Counted from the first letter of the stretch, positions 8,974-17,485 are shown. The stretch: DNA of 64,000 bases from Caulobacterales bacterium (GCA_019510435.1 JAEKKJ010000010.1:248001-312000); one strand, 5' to 3'. The notes: generated by a model from the letters alone, not told the origin. A program made the numbers and translations.

Positions 8974-9897
8974 TTATTCGGGCGGACACCCGACCTCATA
9001 CCAGCGTGTGTCGCTGGTCGGACCCTGGGCGATGAATTTGGCGGTTGCGTAGGCGCGCGTCCGCGCATTCGTGCGGTGAACAACCTCGTCTTCAACGTCG
9101 ACATAGTCCCATAGGTCGTGACGGTGTGAGATCAGCAAGCATCGCGTGGGGGAGATCGGCATCGTGACCTCGATCGAGTCGTACATCAGTCCGACTCCGC
9201 GATACATCGGTGGGCGCTTATACGCTTCGGGGTCGAACCATGCGCACGGGTTGTCGGACGTGATGAAGCGGGCCGCGCCCGCGGCGCATAAGACCGTCGC
9301 CTTCATCTGTGCGAGCTTGGGTGTAATCACCCGTAGGTGCGACGGAAGCGTTGTCTGAAGCGGCTGTTCCACGATCATTTTGACGCGGTCCATACCCATC
9401 GCCGGGCCTGAAGAGGGCAGGCTAACCTTCGCCGCAGCCTGTCTTTCCTCCGGCGTCATCCGTCGAAGGCTCTCGATCATTTCGTTACCAAGCGCCAGCA
9501 CGGGCTCCCACTGATCCTGGATGTGCTTTCGGGCGGCAGGCGTGCGCCATTGCATGGCGACGACGAACGCCACCAGCTTCACGTGCGGTACGGCAGGCAG
9601 GCGCTTTCGAGGCTCAATGAAATCTTTGCGGATGCGCACGAAGGAGTCCTCAAGCCCATCGAGCCCGTGTTCGAGCCTTAAGTCTCGCCCACCGTCCGGC
9701 AGCGGGATTGTGTAGATTTCTCGCTCAACACACACCTTTTCGGGCGGCCGATTTCTCGGCGCGCCGCCGTCGCGCGGGAAGACCCAAACATATGGTTCAT
9801 ATCCTGCTGGGCACGACGGATCATTCCACGCCGCTAGATAGCTCTCCGGCACGAAGTGTTGCCTCTTATGCCCGCGCTCTCTCTTAGGCGTATTCAT
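8974..9897 (-). CDS. DUF4238 family protein
   Basis: 307 residues. The N-terminal GHKRQHFVPESYLAAW matches the H(Y/F)VPxxYL signature of DUF4238, and RFITSDNPCAWF matches the conserved TSDNP motif near the C-terminal third. The function is unknown; related proteins are scattered in accessory regions and have been suggested to belong to defence-like loci. Codon third positions are less GC-rich than in flanking housekeeping genes, which is consistent with acquisition. It has no obvious operon partner. Confidence 0.82.
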   Translation of the reverse strand: MNTPKRERGHKRQHFVPESYLAAWNDPSCPAGYEPYVWVFPRDGGAPRNRPPEKVCVEREIYTIPLPDGGRDLRLEHGLDGLEDSFVRIRKDFIEPRKRLPAVPHVKLVAFVVAMQWRTPAARKHIQDQWEPVLALGNEMIESLRRMTPEERQAAAKVSLPSSGPAMGMDRVKMIVEQPLQTTLPSHLRVITPKLAQMKATVLCAAGAARFITSDNPCAWFDPEAYKRPPMYRGVGLMYDSIEVTMPISPTRCLLISHRHDLWDYVDVEDEVVHRTNARTRAYATAKFIAQGPTSDTRWYEVGCPPE

Positions 9898-10180
9898 TGC
9901 GCCGTAAGCATATCTGCGATTCGGAACGTGAAGACCTAGAGGCGGAAGGTGGCCGACGGTCTGGCCCGCGGCCGGAAGCCAGCATACCTATTCCCCCGCA
10001 CGTGCCGAGATGTCGTTCTCTTTCGAAGTGCCCCCCGAAGGCCTTCAAAGGCGACCCCGAAATGGCCGGCGCAGCGGCAGCTATCGGGATGGGTATGCTG
10101 TCTCCGAAACTACCGGGCCGATGGGAGGATCGCAACGGAGTGCCAATCCCGTTCAGGCCGACGCACTGGATGGCTGCGGA
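9898..10180. other. Non-coding gap with a GTNTCCGAAAC-type repeat
   Basis: 283 bases without a convincing gene. At 10090-10117 is GGTATGCTGTCTCCGAAAC followed by TACCGGGCC. It matches 22 of 28 positions of 11462-11489. A similar GGTAT..TGTCCCCG(G)AAC word is often seen beside REP-associated transposases in proteobacteria, so these may be relics of such repeats; that link is inference. Confidence 0.5.
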
Positions 10181-10771
10181 CTAGGGCCAGTCGTCGAGGG
10201 TGAGACCCGCCAAGCTGATCTGGAACTCCTGCTCCCGGAGCCGAACCTCGGCAGCGAGCCGACGCACCGGAATGCCGGCGAGTGCATCCGTGGACCAGCG
10301 GTTCGCACCGTCCCATCCCTGGCTCGCGAAGAAGCGAAGCGCGTCGAACAGTCGGCGAGTTCGCGTGAAGAAGATGGGAGACGGCCATTCGGTCAGGGGG
10401 ATCTTCAAAACCTCCTCCAGGGTCCGAACGGTACCGCTTGTGTTCAGCGCGTTGATGCCGTCGCAGACCCCGTCCGGGTCGTCAGCGTCGACCGCGGCGA
10501 GTGCAGCGAATGCCGCCGCGAGCGCGTGCTGCGCCGCGTCCGTGACCATATTGATGAAGTCGGCCTGACGACGGCGGCGGCGGTTGTCTTCAGCTTGGAT
10601 AGGAATGAACGCCAGGCGCGCGGTGACACCGATAGCAGCAACCGATCCCACTGCTTGCGCCCATGCCGCCACTTCCTGACTGTAGAGTCCCCTCGCCCCG
10701 ATTACCCCGCCAAGGATCGCGACCGACAGGATGATCGCCGCCCCGAGGGCAACCGCGCTCCAGCCCTTCAT
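10181..10771 (-). CDS. Hypothetical membrane-anchored protein
   Basis: 196 residues, family not recognised. Two hydrophobic segments at the N-terminus (about residues 5-24 and 33-55) are followed by a basic cluster NRRRRRQ, so the remaining 135 helical residues are predicted to be cytoplasmic. The gene lies 9 bases downstream of the secreted-protein gene at 10781 on the same strand and is probably cotranscribed with it. Composition resembles other genes of the 9-12 kb accessory stretch. Confidence 0.65.
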   Translation of the reverse strand: MKGWSAVALGAAIILSVAILGGVIGARGLYSQEVAAWAQAVGSVAAIGVTARLAFIPIQAEDNRRRRRQADFINMVTDAAQHALAAAFAALAAVDADDPDGVCDGINALNTSGTVRTLEEVLKIPLTEWPSPIFFTRTRRLFDALRFFASQGWDGANRWSTDALAGIPVRRLAAEVRLREQEFQISLAGLTLDDWP

Positions 10772-10780
10772 CGCGAGCCG

Positions 10781-11251
10781 TCAGAACTTCCGGTTCTCGG
10801 GCGCTTCGGCGGCCTTCTCGCACGAGCCACTGAACGTAAGCCCGAGCCCGCGGATGTCGATGTCGCCGGTGTGTCGGTCAATGATGACCGAGGGATGGTT
10901 CAGCACGTTGAACGAGAATGCGCCCTTGATCTGGTCGTCGGTGATCTCGACCGGCTTCAGATCCCACCAGCCATCGCGGCCAATGCTGATCTTCGGACGC
11001 AGGTACTGCGGCGGCTTGATCGTCCCGGTCCCGTCTTCCGCGATACGCACCCGCACCATCTCCTCGCTGCGCGCCTTCCAGAAGGTGCTGGACTCGCCAG
11101 AAAGATTGGCGTCGCCTTGGACGGCCGCAAAGGTGGTGGTCGACTCCGTCCGTATGGCGTTGCCGTGACACACTAGGCTCAGCGGCTCGGCGGCGGCTGC
11201 GCTCGGCGCCACGACCAGTGCGGCCATGGCCGCCAGCGAGCGCAACCTCAT
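10781..11251 (-). CDS. Hypothetical secreted protein
   Basis: 156 residues from the ATG at 11251. The start is chosen because MRLRSLAAMAALVVAPSAAA is a clean signal peptide ending AAAAEP. The mature part contains SLVCHGN early and SGSCEKA at the end, a pair of cysteines that could form a disulfide in the periplasm. No family is recognised. It is upstream of, and 9 bases from, the membrane protein gene at 10181. Confidence 0.7.
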   Translation of the reverse strand: MRLRSLAAMAALVVAPSAAAAEPLSLVCHGNAIRTESTTTFAAVQGDANLSGESSTFWKARSEEMVRVRIAEDGTGTIKPPQYLRPKISIGRDGWWDLKPVEITDDQIKGAFSFNVLNHPSVIIDRHTGDIDIRGLGLTFSGSCEKAAEAPENRKF

Positions 11252-11635
11252 CGTTAACTCCCCCTCACCCGCCGCCAGAGTGGCGCAACTATAGCCCAAG
11301 GTGAAGCCGTATGAGCGATGCCTATGCTCCTCGAGGCCGCCCTGACGCGCCCTAACCCGAACCGGTGCGACGAATACGGTCAGCCCAAGGCGCTACGACA
11401 TTTCGGCCGGCACTTTGCGGGACGCGATACCTATCCCGATGGCGCCGGAGTTATGGAGACAGGTATCGTGTCCCCGAAACAATCCGGCCACCGCCTCAGG
11501 GGACGCGGTGGGCGACTGAAACGAGCGTCGGCCGCAGGCCTCCTCGCCACTCCTAAGCCTCCCAAGGTCTGCTTATTGCCTTAGGCCCAGTGTCTCCTCC
11601 TGGTGCCAAGCTCACGTTTCCACGGGCAGCCTACC
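11252..11635. repeat. Non-coding region with an inverted repeat and GTGTCCCCGAAAC word
   Basis: 384 bases without a supported gene. CGATACCT at 11425-11432 pairs perfectly with AGGTATCG at 11461-11468 (28-base loop), and the right arm runs straight into GTGTCCCCGAAAC. The same word, diverged, occurs at 10090-10117. It may be a REP-like relic. No promoter or RNA gene was recognised. Confidence 0.55.
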
Positions 11636-12163
11636 TCAACGATTGGGGCTGATGTTCATCGTGATCACGCGAGCGCCAGTTACTGTGCTCGGGTCGCGGC
11701 AAAAATAGGCCACGTTGAATGCCGAACGTTTGTGGTTACCACGGCCGAGGCTGGGCCAAGTACGGTACCGAGCAAGGTCATGCTCGTCGAAGGGGCTCGC
11801 AGAAAGGTCGAACAGCACGAGCACTGCGCGACCATCGAACTGTAAGAGCTTCTTGATCTCTGTAGAGTTCGTGACTTCCGACAATGCGGCCTTTCGATCG
11901 CTTGGCCGACGCACCGCAAACTCGACAGCGATCCCGCCAACGACGAAGTCAATGCGGCCTTGCCCGGTAAGACAGCCAGCCAACTTGCTCTGCAGTTCAG
12001 GGGCGACGCTCCCGAACCAGCCAAGGAGAAACATCCGCGCGAAGGGCAGGAGTTCGCGTTCGCTGAATTCGTGAAAGCGGTAGGTTTTTCGGAAGTCGCC
12101 GTCGAAAAGGGCGTCGTATAGGACCTCGAACGCCCCGACGATACTTCGAACCGTGACCGACAC
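11636..12163 (-). CDS. Hypothetical protein, possible restriction-endonuclease-like fold
   Basis: 175 residues from a GTG. The central segment GRIDFVVGGIAVEFAVRR, followed 25 residues later by EIKKLLQF and a hydrophobic strand AVLVLFDL, has the order of elements expected in a PD-(D/E)XK nuclease core (Asp, then hydrophobic-Glu-hydrophobic-basic). The usual lysine after the glutamate is not clear, so catalytic activity is doubtful. No methylase or phage gene adjoins it. This is pattern reading only; the protein could equally be an unrelated orphan. Confidence 0.5.
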   Translation of the reverse strand: MSVTVRSIVGAFEVLYDALFDGDFRKTYRFHEFSERELLPFARMFLLGWFGSVAPELQSKLAGCLTGQGRIDFVVGGIAVEFAVRRPSDRKAALSEVTNSTEIKKLLQFDGRAVLVLFDLSASPFDEHDLARYRTWPSLGRGNHKRSAFNVAYFCRDPSTVTGARVITMNISPNR

Positions 12164-12324
12164 CTGACCATCCCGCGTTGCAACGATGCAGCTTAGCCCC
12201 CGACGCAGCTCGAGCGAGAGTCCGCTTACTGCGCTGGGCTCAACGTCTCCTCATGGCGCATTTCTGACCCAGCGGCCCAGCATCCAGGGACACTTCCCGC
12301 CCCCAAATCTCACCCTCAATGCGA

Positions 12325-12417
12325 GCCTGCGGGTCCGAGCAAGTCAAGGCCGCGCCCTTGGCGCGCCGCTCCGCGGTCGCCCTTTGGGCGAGCCTTGAGT
12401 TGCTCGGACCCGCAGGC
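12325..12417. repeat. Long inverted repeat (26-bp arms, 1 mismatch)
   Basis: The left arm 12325-12350 begins GCCTGCGGGTCCGAGCAA and the right arm 12392-12417 ends TTGCTCGGACCCGCAGGC. 25 of 26 positions pair, with a 41-base GC-rich loop that can itself fold (GCGCC..GGCGC). It lies in a gap between two genes of the accessory stretch. It could be a transcription terminator, a mobile palindrome or the fold of a small RNA. Confidence 0.8.
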
Positions 12418-12522
12418 AGACTGGCTGCCGTGAGATCTATGGGTTGGTGGGGCCGGTGGCCCACCTGGGGACTGGGCCGTGGGGGGGTTTTTGACGGCGG
12501 AGGAGGCGTCGAGCGCGGAGGG

Positions 12523-12550
12523 CTCTGCGTGCTCTGCGAGCTCTGCGGTT
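12523..12550. repeat. Triple 9-bp iteron CTCTGCG(N2)
   Basis: CTCTGCG occurs at 12523, 12532 and 12541, exactly 9 bases apart, ending GGTT. Read on the minus strand this is AACCGCAGAG-CTCGCAGAG-CACGCAGAG, the same three-fold plan as the arms of the hairpins at 23357, 42760, 52627 and 53076. No inverted partner was seen nearby. Confidence 0.6.
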
Positions 12551-12778
12551 GAATGGGGCGGTCCGCCGGCGCCGGCGCTGGCTGAGATCTGCGGGCCCGT
12601 GGCGTCGCGCGGCGTCGCCCAGCCGGCCCTCTCCCTGCCCTCTCCCTCTCGGCGCTTTGCGCCGGGGGAGAGGAGGCGTGGTGGTGGTGGGCGGTGGGCG
12701 GCGGGCCGTGGGGCGGCGCGGCGTGGGGCGGTGTCGTTCTATTTTTGTTCTGGGCGCGGGTCGGGTTAGACTTGCCCG

Positions 12779-13699
12779 ATGATGCGGCCCTATCCCGAGC
12801 GCGATCGCTTGATGACGCGCATCTGCCAGCTGGTCAGCTACGGCTACCGCCTCACCAAGGTCGGGACGATGGCGGGCATGCCGGCGGCGAGCACGATCTG
12901 TGGCTGGGCGAGGGACAACGCCACCTTCGCGGCCCAGCTGAAGGAGGCCCAGGCGGAGGGGCGGCGGGTGCGGCCGCCGCTGCGCACCGTCTTCGATCCG
13001 GCGGTGGCGGAGGCCTTCCTGGGCCAGGTTCGGCAGGGACGGCTGGTGAACCAGCTGTTGCGGGAGCCGGGCGGCCCGAACTGGCAGGCCCTGCACCGCT
13101 GGCTGCGCGACGAGCCGGCGTTCGCGGCCGCCTATGCCGAAGCGCTGCGCCGGCGCCCGCGCCGCCCGCGGCCGAGGCGGCCCTTCGACCAGGCGGTGGC
13201 GGACCGGATCTTCCTGCGCGTGCTTGGGGGCGAGCGCGTGGCCCAGGTGACGGCCGATCCCGCGCTGCCCGGCGCCGTCGTGCTGCGGCGATGGCGGCGG
13301 GAGCAGCCGGCCTTCCACCAGGCGCTGCGGGACGCCATGATCGTCGCGCTGCGCCGCCGCATGCGCAGCCGCGGCACGCGCTGCACCCCGGCCATGGCGG
13401 CCGCGGTCGTCGCGCGCATCCGGGCGGGCGAGTCGCTGAACAGCCTGGCCCGCCGCGGCCGCGGCTTTCCGACGGTCCAGACCCTCTACCGCTGGTTCCA
13501 CACGCAGCCGGACTTCGCCCGGGCGGTGAGCCAGGCCTACGAGGACCGCGACCAGGCGCTGATGGAGAAGGCGGTGGAGATCGCCGACGGGGCGACGCCG
13601 GAGACGGCGGCCCGGGTGGAGCGGCGGGTGAAGGCGATCTGGAAGCGGCTGGGCCAGCTCACCCCTCACCCGGGCGACGGGCCGCGGCTGTTGGGCTGA
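12779..13699 (+). CDS. Orphan protein with four terminase-small-subunit-like HTH repeats
   Basis: 306 residues. Four copies of one module are visible at about residues 12-62, 76-126, 140-192 and 206-260. Each has a helix, a short helix-turn-helix and the landmark Trp-Arg or Trp-Ala/Phe (W43, W108, W172, W239; spacing 64-67), followed by (D/E/Q)xxF. Module 4 (ARIRAGESLNSLARR...TLYRWFHTQPDFARA) resembles the DNA-binding domain of Sf6-type phage terminase small subunits, which carry one such module. No large terminase, portal or other phage gene is nearby. The role may be DNA binding over a long site; the function is unknown. Confidence 0.75.
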   Translation: MMRPYPERDRLMTRICQLVSYGYRLTKVGTMAGMPAASTICGWARDNATFAAQLKEAQAEGRRVRPPLRTVFDPAVAEAFLGQVRQGRLVNQLLREPGGPNWQALHRWLRDEPAFAAAYAEALRRRPRRPRPRRPFDQAVADRIFLRVLGGERVAQVTADPALPGAVVLRRWRREQPAFHQALRDAMIVALRRRMRSRGTRCTPAMAAAVVARIRAGESLNSLARRGRGFPTVQTLYRWFHTQPDFARAVSQAYEDRDQALMEKAVEIADGATPETAARVERRVKAIWKRLGQLTPHPGDGPRLLG

Positions 13700-13722
13700 T
13701 CGCCTCGGCGCTCAGCCCCACG

Positions 13723-14136
13723 TCATCTCGCCCTTGGCGACCTTGGGGCCGGGAGCGCGGCGCGGACCATGGCGCTGTCGACCACCTGCTCCATGCGGAC
13801 GATCCGGCCGTCCTCCAGCCGGTAGAGATGGGCGAAGGCGGCCGTCATGGACCTGCCGGTGGCGCGGTACGTGCCGGAGTAGCGGCCGAAGGCGGCGACC
13901 TGGTCGCCGTCCTCGAGATAGGTGTGGACCTCAGCCTTGTAACCGTCCCACTCCGTCGCCAGGCGATGGAACACGTTCGCCAGGATGGCGTCCGGACCCA
14001 CGTAGGTTCCGCCGTAGGGAAAGCCCGCCGCCTCGGTCCAGACGGCGTCGGGCGCGAGGGCCTCACGCAGGCGCTGGACCTTCGCCTCGGGGGCGGCCTC
14101 GTAGGTGGCCTGGATGATGTCCTTGTTGGAAGCCAT
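13723..14136 (-). CDS. NTF2/SnoaL-like fold protein
   Basis: 137 residues with the cone-shaped SnoaL-like fold pattern: KDIIQATYEA at the start, the middle strand AVWTEAAGFPYGGTYVGPDAI, then DGDQVAAFGRYSGTYRATGR and AHLYRLEDGRIVRMEQVVD. Family members are small isomerases, cyclases or binding proteins. The last 11 residues (about PAPRSPRAR) look frame-shifted: the DNA at 13712-13751 is 37/40 identical to the 3' end of the neighbouring MBL gene, and in another frame reads KVAKGEMTWG-stop. Confidence 0.82.
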   Translation of the reverse strand: MASNKDIIQATYEAAPEAKVQRLREALAPDAVWTEAAGFPYGGTYVGPDAILANVFHRLATEWDGYKAEVHTYLEDGDQVAAFGRYSGTYRATGRSMTAAFAHLYRLEDGRIVRMEQVVDSAMVRAALPAPRSPRAR

Positions 14137-14139
14137 CGC

Positions 14140-14679
14140 TCAGCCCCAGGCCATCTCGCCCTTGGCGACCTTGGCGCCGATCTGCAGCGCCACCGCCATG
14201 CCCGCGTCGGGGTAGCGGGCGGTCATGGCCGCGATCAGGGCGGCGCTGTCGGGCGCCTTGGCCAGTTCTTCCTCGAAGGCGATGAGGTAGGCGCGGGTGT
14301 AGCTGAGGGCCGCCGCGCCGGTGGGGGCCGTGGGGGTCATGTGGCCGGGGACCACGACGGCCGGCTGGCGCGCCAGCATGGCGTCCAGGGTCTTCACCCA
14401 GGCGGCGCGGGCCTGCGCGGACGCGGTGTCGGCGGTCCAGACGTGGACGCCGGAGAAGACCAGCACGCCGCCGAAGATCGCCGAGAGGGAGGGGACCCAC
14501 AGGTAGCGGCGGTTGGCCAGGCCCTCGGCGGCCGCGATCTGGATGGTCTCGCCGTCGAGCGGGAGGTGGTCGCCGTCGAAGGCCGTGGGCATGACCACAT
14601 CGGCCAGGGTCCTGGGGCCATTGTCGCCGAGCTGCGGGCCCCAGGTCGCCAGCTTCTTCTGGGCGCTGGCCTGGATGGC
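14140..14679 (-). pseudogene. MBL-fold metallo-hydrolase, N-terminal half missing
   Basis: Only the C-terminal half remains, about 180 residues. Readable homology begins around IQASAQKKLATWGPQLGDNG and continues through the ATG at 14598 to KVAKGEMAWG. The retained PGHMTP carries one metal-binding histidine. The HxHxDH motif of metallo-beta-lactamase-fold enzymes and the preceding signal sequence are absent. The break falls at about 14675-14680, exactly where a 5'-truncated LysR gene begins on the other strand. Translation from 14598 could still make a 152-residue fragment, but it would lack the metal centre. Confidence 0.75.
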
Positions 14680-15518
14680 GCCTGGGCGTCACCAAGGCGG
14701 TGGTCAGCCAGCAGGTGGCGAAGCTGGAACAGGCCTTTGAGACCACACTCTTGGTCCGCACCACCCGCAGCGTGCGGCCGACCGAGGAAGGGCGGGCCTT
14801 CTATGAGCGGTGCGCCCACATCTTGTCGCAGGCCCAGGAGGCCTTCCACGGCCTGGCCCCGGACGAGCGGGCGCCGACCGGGCAGCTGCGGCTGACGGCC
14901 CCGTTCGACTACGGGCTGGCGGTGGTCATCCCGGCGGTCGCCGAGTTCCAGCGCCGCTATCCGTCGTGCACGGCGGACGTGATCATCAGCGACCGCACGC
15001 TGGAGCCGGTCGAGAAGGACATCGAGTTGTCGATCCGGGTGGGCTGGCTGGCCGACAGCGGCCTGCGGGCCCGCCGCATCGGCGCGTTCGAACAGGTCCT
15101 GGTGGGCGGTCCCGAGTTCGCGGCGCGGCTCGGGGAGGAAGCGGAGCCTGAGCGGCTGCTGGACGTCCCGTTCGTCGCCAACACGATCCTGCGCGAGCCG
15201 CTGGCCTGGACCTTCACGCGGGACCAGGAGGCCCGCTCGGTCCGCCTCTCTCCGGCGCTCTGCATCGATGCGACCCTGGGGGTCCTGGAGGCCGTCCGCG
15301 CCGGCGTCGGCGTCTCGGTGCTGCCCGACTTCACGGCGGAGGCCGACCTGGCCGGCGGCCGGCTGGTGCGCTTGCTGCCGCGGTGGAGCCTGGAGGCGGG
15401 CGGCATCTATGCCGTGACGCCGGCGACGCGGTTCCGGCCGGCGAGGGTCAAGGCGTTCGTGGACCTGCTGACCGAACGCGAGCGGCAGAGGGCGGCTCAG
15501 GGCCGGCCCCGGACCTAG
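14679..15518 (+). pseudogene. LysR-family regulator, N-terminus missing
   Basis: LysR homology starts in mid-domain at RLGVTKAVVSQQVAKLE, so helix 1 and the first part of the DNA-binding helix-turn-helix are gone. The rest is complete, including RTTRSVRPTEEG and the effector-binding domain (GQLRLTAPFDYGLAVVIPAV... to the C-terminus). A GTG at 14700 would give 272 residues without a working DNA-binding head. The gene abuts a truncated MBL gene head to head, so a single deletion or rearrangement probably removed both 5' ends and their promoters. Its stop overlaps the end of the convergent CoA-hydratase gene by 4 bases. Confidence 0.75.
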
Positions 15519-16348
15519 TCCGTCCGCCAGAGGTCGCCGAGCCGGCGGCCGAAGTTGAGCTCCAGATCGCTGTGCTGGCCGGATCCGAGCTCGGCCAGCC
15601 TGGGAAAGCGCGCGGCCGTGCCGGGCCATTGCTGGCCGTAGAAGGTCGCAGCCGTGTCGTCGAAATCGTCGGGCGTTGGGCCTTTGGCGCGCAGGTTCAC
15701 CAGCCGCTTGGTTTCCCGCAGGGCCTGGCGGTCGAACGAGGCCACGCGCTGGGCGAACGCCTCGACGAAGGCTTCGAACTCGGCGTCCGGGATGGCGCGA
15801 TTGATCCAGCCATAGCGTTCGGCGAGATCGGCGTCGAAGTCGTCGCTGCCAAGCAGGATTTCCAGCGCGCGGTTGCGCCCGACCAGCTGCGGAAGGCGCT
15901 CGATCGCGCCGCCGATGGCGATCATCGAGGCGCCTGCCTCGATCTGCGCGAAGATCGCGCGCTCGCGGCTGGCGAACTGGATGTCGCAGGAGAGGGCGAA
16001 CTCCGCGCCGCCGCCCCGCGCGCGACCGCGCACCGCCGCGATCGAGACCGCGGGCAGCTGGGCCAGCCGCTGGATCACCTCCGTCCAGCGGCAATGGCCG
16101 CTCGCCGCCTTGCCGGTCAGGTTCTTGAAGCCGGCGCCGGGGTTGAAATGCGCGAGGAAGAAGTCGGGATTGGCGCTGTCGAACACCACGACCTTGAGGT
16201 CGGCCTCGGCCTCGGCCAGGTCGAGCAGCCGCTCGAACTGCGGCACCGAGTTGTCGTCCAGCAGGTTGATCGGGGCGTGATCGAAGGTGACGCGCCAGTA
16301 GCTGCTGGTGAGGCGACTGAGGCGGAATTGGTCGAACGAGTCGCTCAT
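15515..16348 (-). CDS. Enoyl-CoA hydratase/isomerase family protein
   Basis: 277 residues of the crotonase fold. The start at 16348 (MSDSFDQFRL) is chosen over an upstream in-frame start because it lies after CCGGAGGG and at the normal family position. AAVRGRARGGGAEFALSCD gives the oxyanion-hole region, and FAQIEAGASMIAIGG follows. The usual catalytic glutamates are not both evident, so it may not be a classical hydratase. The N-terminal part APINLLDDNSV is typical. It may form an operon with the oxidoreductase at 16374, 25 bases upstream. Confidence 0.85.
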   Translation of the reverse strand: MSDSFDQFRLSRLTSSYWRVTFDHAPINLLDDNSVPQFERLLDLAEAEADLKVVVFDSANPDFFLAHFNPGAGFKNLTGKAASGHCRWTEVIQRLAQLPAVSIAAVRGRARGGGAEFALSCDIQFASRERAIFAQIEAGASMIAIGGAIERLPQLVGRNRALEILLGSDDFDADLAERYGWINRAIPDAEFEAFVEAFAQRVASFDRQALRETKRLVNLRAKGPTPDDFDDTAATFYGQQWPGTAARFPRLAELGSGQHSDLELNFGRRLGDLWRTD

Positions 16349-16373
16349 GGCGCCCTCCGGGGGTTCAGGGCGA

Positions 16374-17363
16374 TCAGAGGGCGATGACGAGCTTGCCACG
16401 AGTGCGACCGGTGGCCAGGGCGTCATAGGCGGCGGCGAGGTCGGCCAAGCCGTAGACCTGCGACACGGTCGCCCGGATCGCGCCGGTGTCGATGATGGCG
16501 CCGATCTCAGCCAGCTGTGCGCCGTCCGACCGCGTCAACGGGCCGTGGAACTCCCCGCCCTTGGCCTTGGCCTGCTCGATGAAGGGCTGCACGCCCGCAG
16601 CGGCGCCGGTCGCCACGGCGTCGGGGAAGCCGATCTCACGATAGGATTGGGCGTCGGCCACGCGGACGATCCCGACGTAGCGGCCGCCCGGCTTCAGGCT
16701 CTGGATGCCGCGCTCGACCAAGGGGCCGCAGACTCCGTCGTAGACCACGTCGAACGGGCCGGCCGCTTCGAACGGCTCGGTCGCGTAGTCGATGGTGCGG
16801 TCGGCGCCGAGCTCGGCCATCCAGCCCTGGTTGGCGGCGCTCGCGGTCGCGGTGACCTTGGCCCCCAGGTGCTTGGCCAGCTGGATGGCGAACGAGCCGA
16901 CGCCGCCCGCGCCGGCCTGGATCAGGACGTGCTCGCCGGCCTTCAGGCGCGCGCGTTCAAGGAACGACTGCCAGGTGGTGAGCGCCACGGTGGGGAGGCT
17001 GGCGGCCTCGGCGTGGCTCAAGGTGCGCGGCTTGGGGGCCAGCAGGGCGACGGGAACGGCGGCCAGCTCGGCATAGGCGCCCCGCGGGTTCGGCAGCCGG
17101 GCATAGACCTCGTCACCGACCCTGAACGGTCCGCCGTCGGGCGCGGCGCGAACGACGCCGGAGATGTCGAACCCCATGACCTGCGGGAAGGTGAAGGGGA
17201 AGGCCGCGTGGAACGCGCCCTGCCGCATGTAGACCTCCACCGGATTGACCCCCGCCGCGCGGACCTCGATCAGCGCCTCGCCCGCTCCGGCGACCGCATC
17301 GGGGACCTCTCCGTGGGAGACCACCGCATTGTCGCCGTAGCCCGTGATGAATGCCGCGCGCAT
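16374..17363 (-). CDS. NADP-dependent quinone oxidoreductase-like (MDR family)
   Basis: 329 residues of the zinc-free medium-chain reductase family. The N-terminal GroES-like domain carries EVRAAGVNPVEVYMRQGAF and MGFDISGVV. The nucleotide-binding fold is LIQAGAGGVGSFAIQLAKHLG near residue 150. C-terminal GRTRGKLVIAL is the usual end. Members reduce quinones or enones with NADPH. The gene is upstream of the hydratase-like gene on the same strand, and an HxlR regulator on the same strand follows 122 bases further upstream, which suggests redox- or electrophile-responsive control. Confidence 0.92.
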   Translation of the reverse strand: MRAAFITGYGDNAVVSHGEVPDAVAGAGEALIEVRAAGVNPVEVYMRQGAFHAAFPFTFPQVMGFDISGVVRAAPDGGPFRVGDEVYARLPNPRGAYAELAAVPVALLAPKPRTLSHAEAASLPTVALTTWQSFLERARLKAGEHVLIQAGAGGVGSFAIQLAKHLGAKVTATASAANQGWMAELGADRTIDYATEPFEAAGPFDVVYDGVCGPLVERGIQSLKPGGRYVGIVRVADAQSYREIGFPDAVATGAAAGVQPFIEQAKAKGGEFHGPLTRSDGAQLAEIGAIIDTGAIRATVSQVYGLADLAAAYDALATGRTRGKLVIAL

Positions 17364-17442
17364 CTGATCGCCCTCATAAGTCTTATTATTGAACTTATCT
17401 AGGCGCGAGGGTGAAGCTGGGCAATCGGCGTTCTCCTGGGAC

Positions 17443-17474
17443 GGGGGCCAGAAAACCTGGGGGCCAGAAAACCT
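17443..17474. repeat. Tandem 16-bp duplication
   Basis: GGGGGCCAGAAAACCT occurs twice back to back (17443-17458, 17459-17474), followed by GGGGACGG. It lies between the oxidoreductase start and the HxlR gene end. Confidence 0.8.
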
Positions 17475-17485
17475 GGGGACGGAGA

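Larger units (their letters stand above)
12164..12778. other. 615-base non-coding region
   Basis: Holds the long hairpin at 12325-12417, a triple CTCTGCG repeat at 12523-12550, a pyrimidine/purine palindrome near 12622-12672 (CTCTCCC.. GGCGCTTTGCGCC ..GGGAGAG) and a long G-rich, low-complexity tract to about 12735. Short open frames here are compositional and I do not call genes. Confidence 0.7.

Noticed and set aside
12437..14895. Long frames overlapping the HTH-repeat and MBL/LysR region
   Set aside because: Compositional; the HTH-repeat protein, NTF2-like protein and LysR homology lie in other frames.
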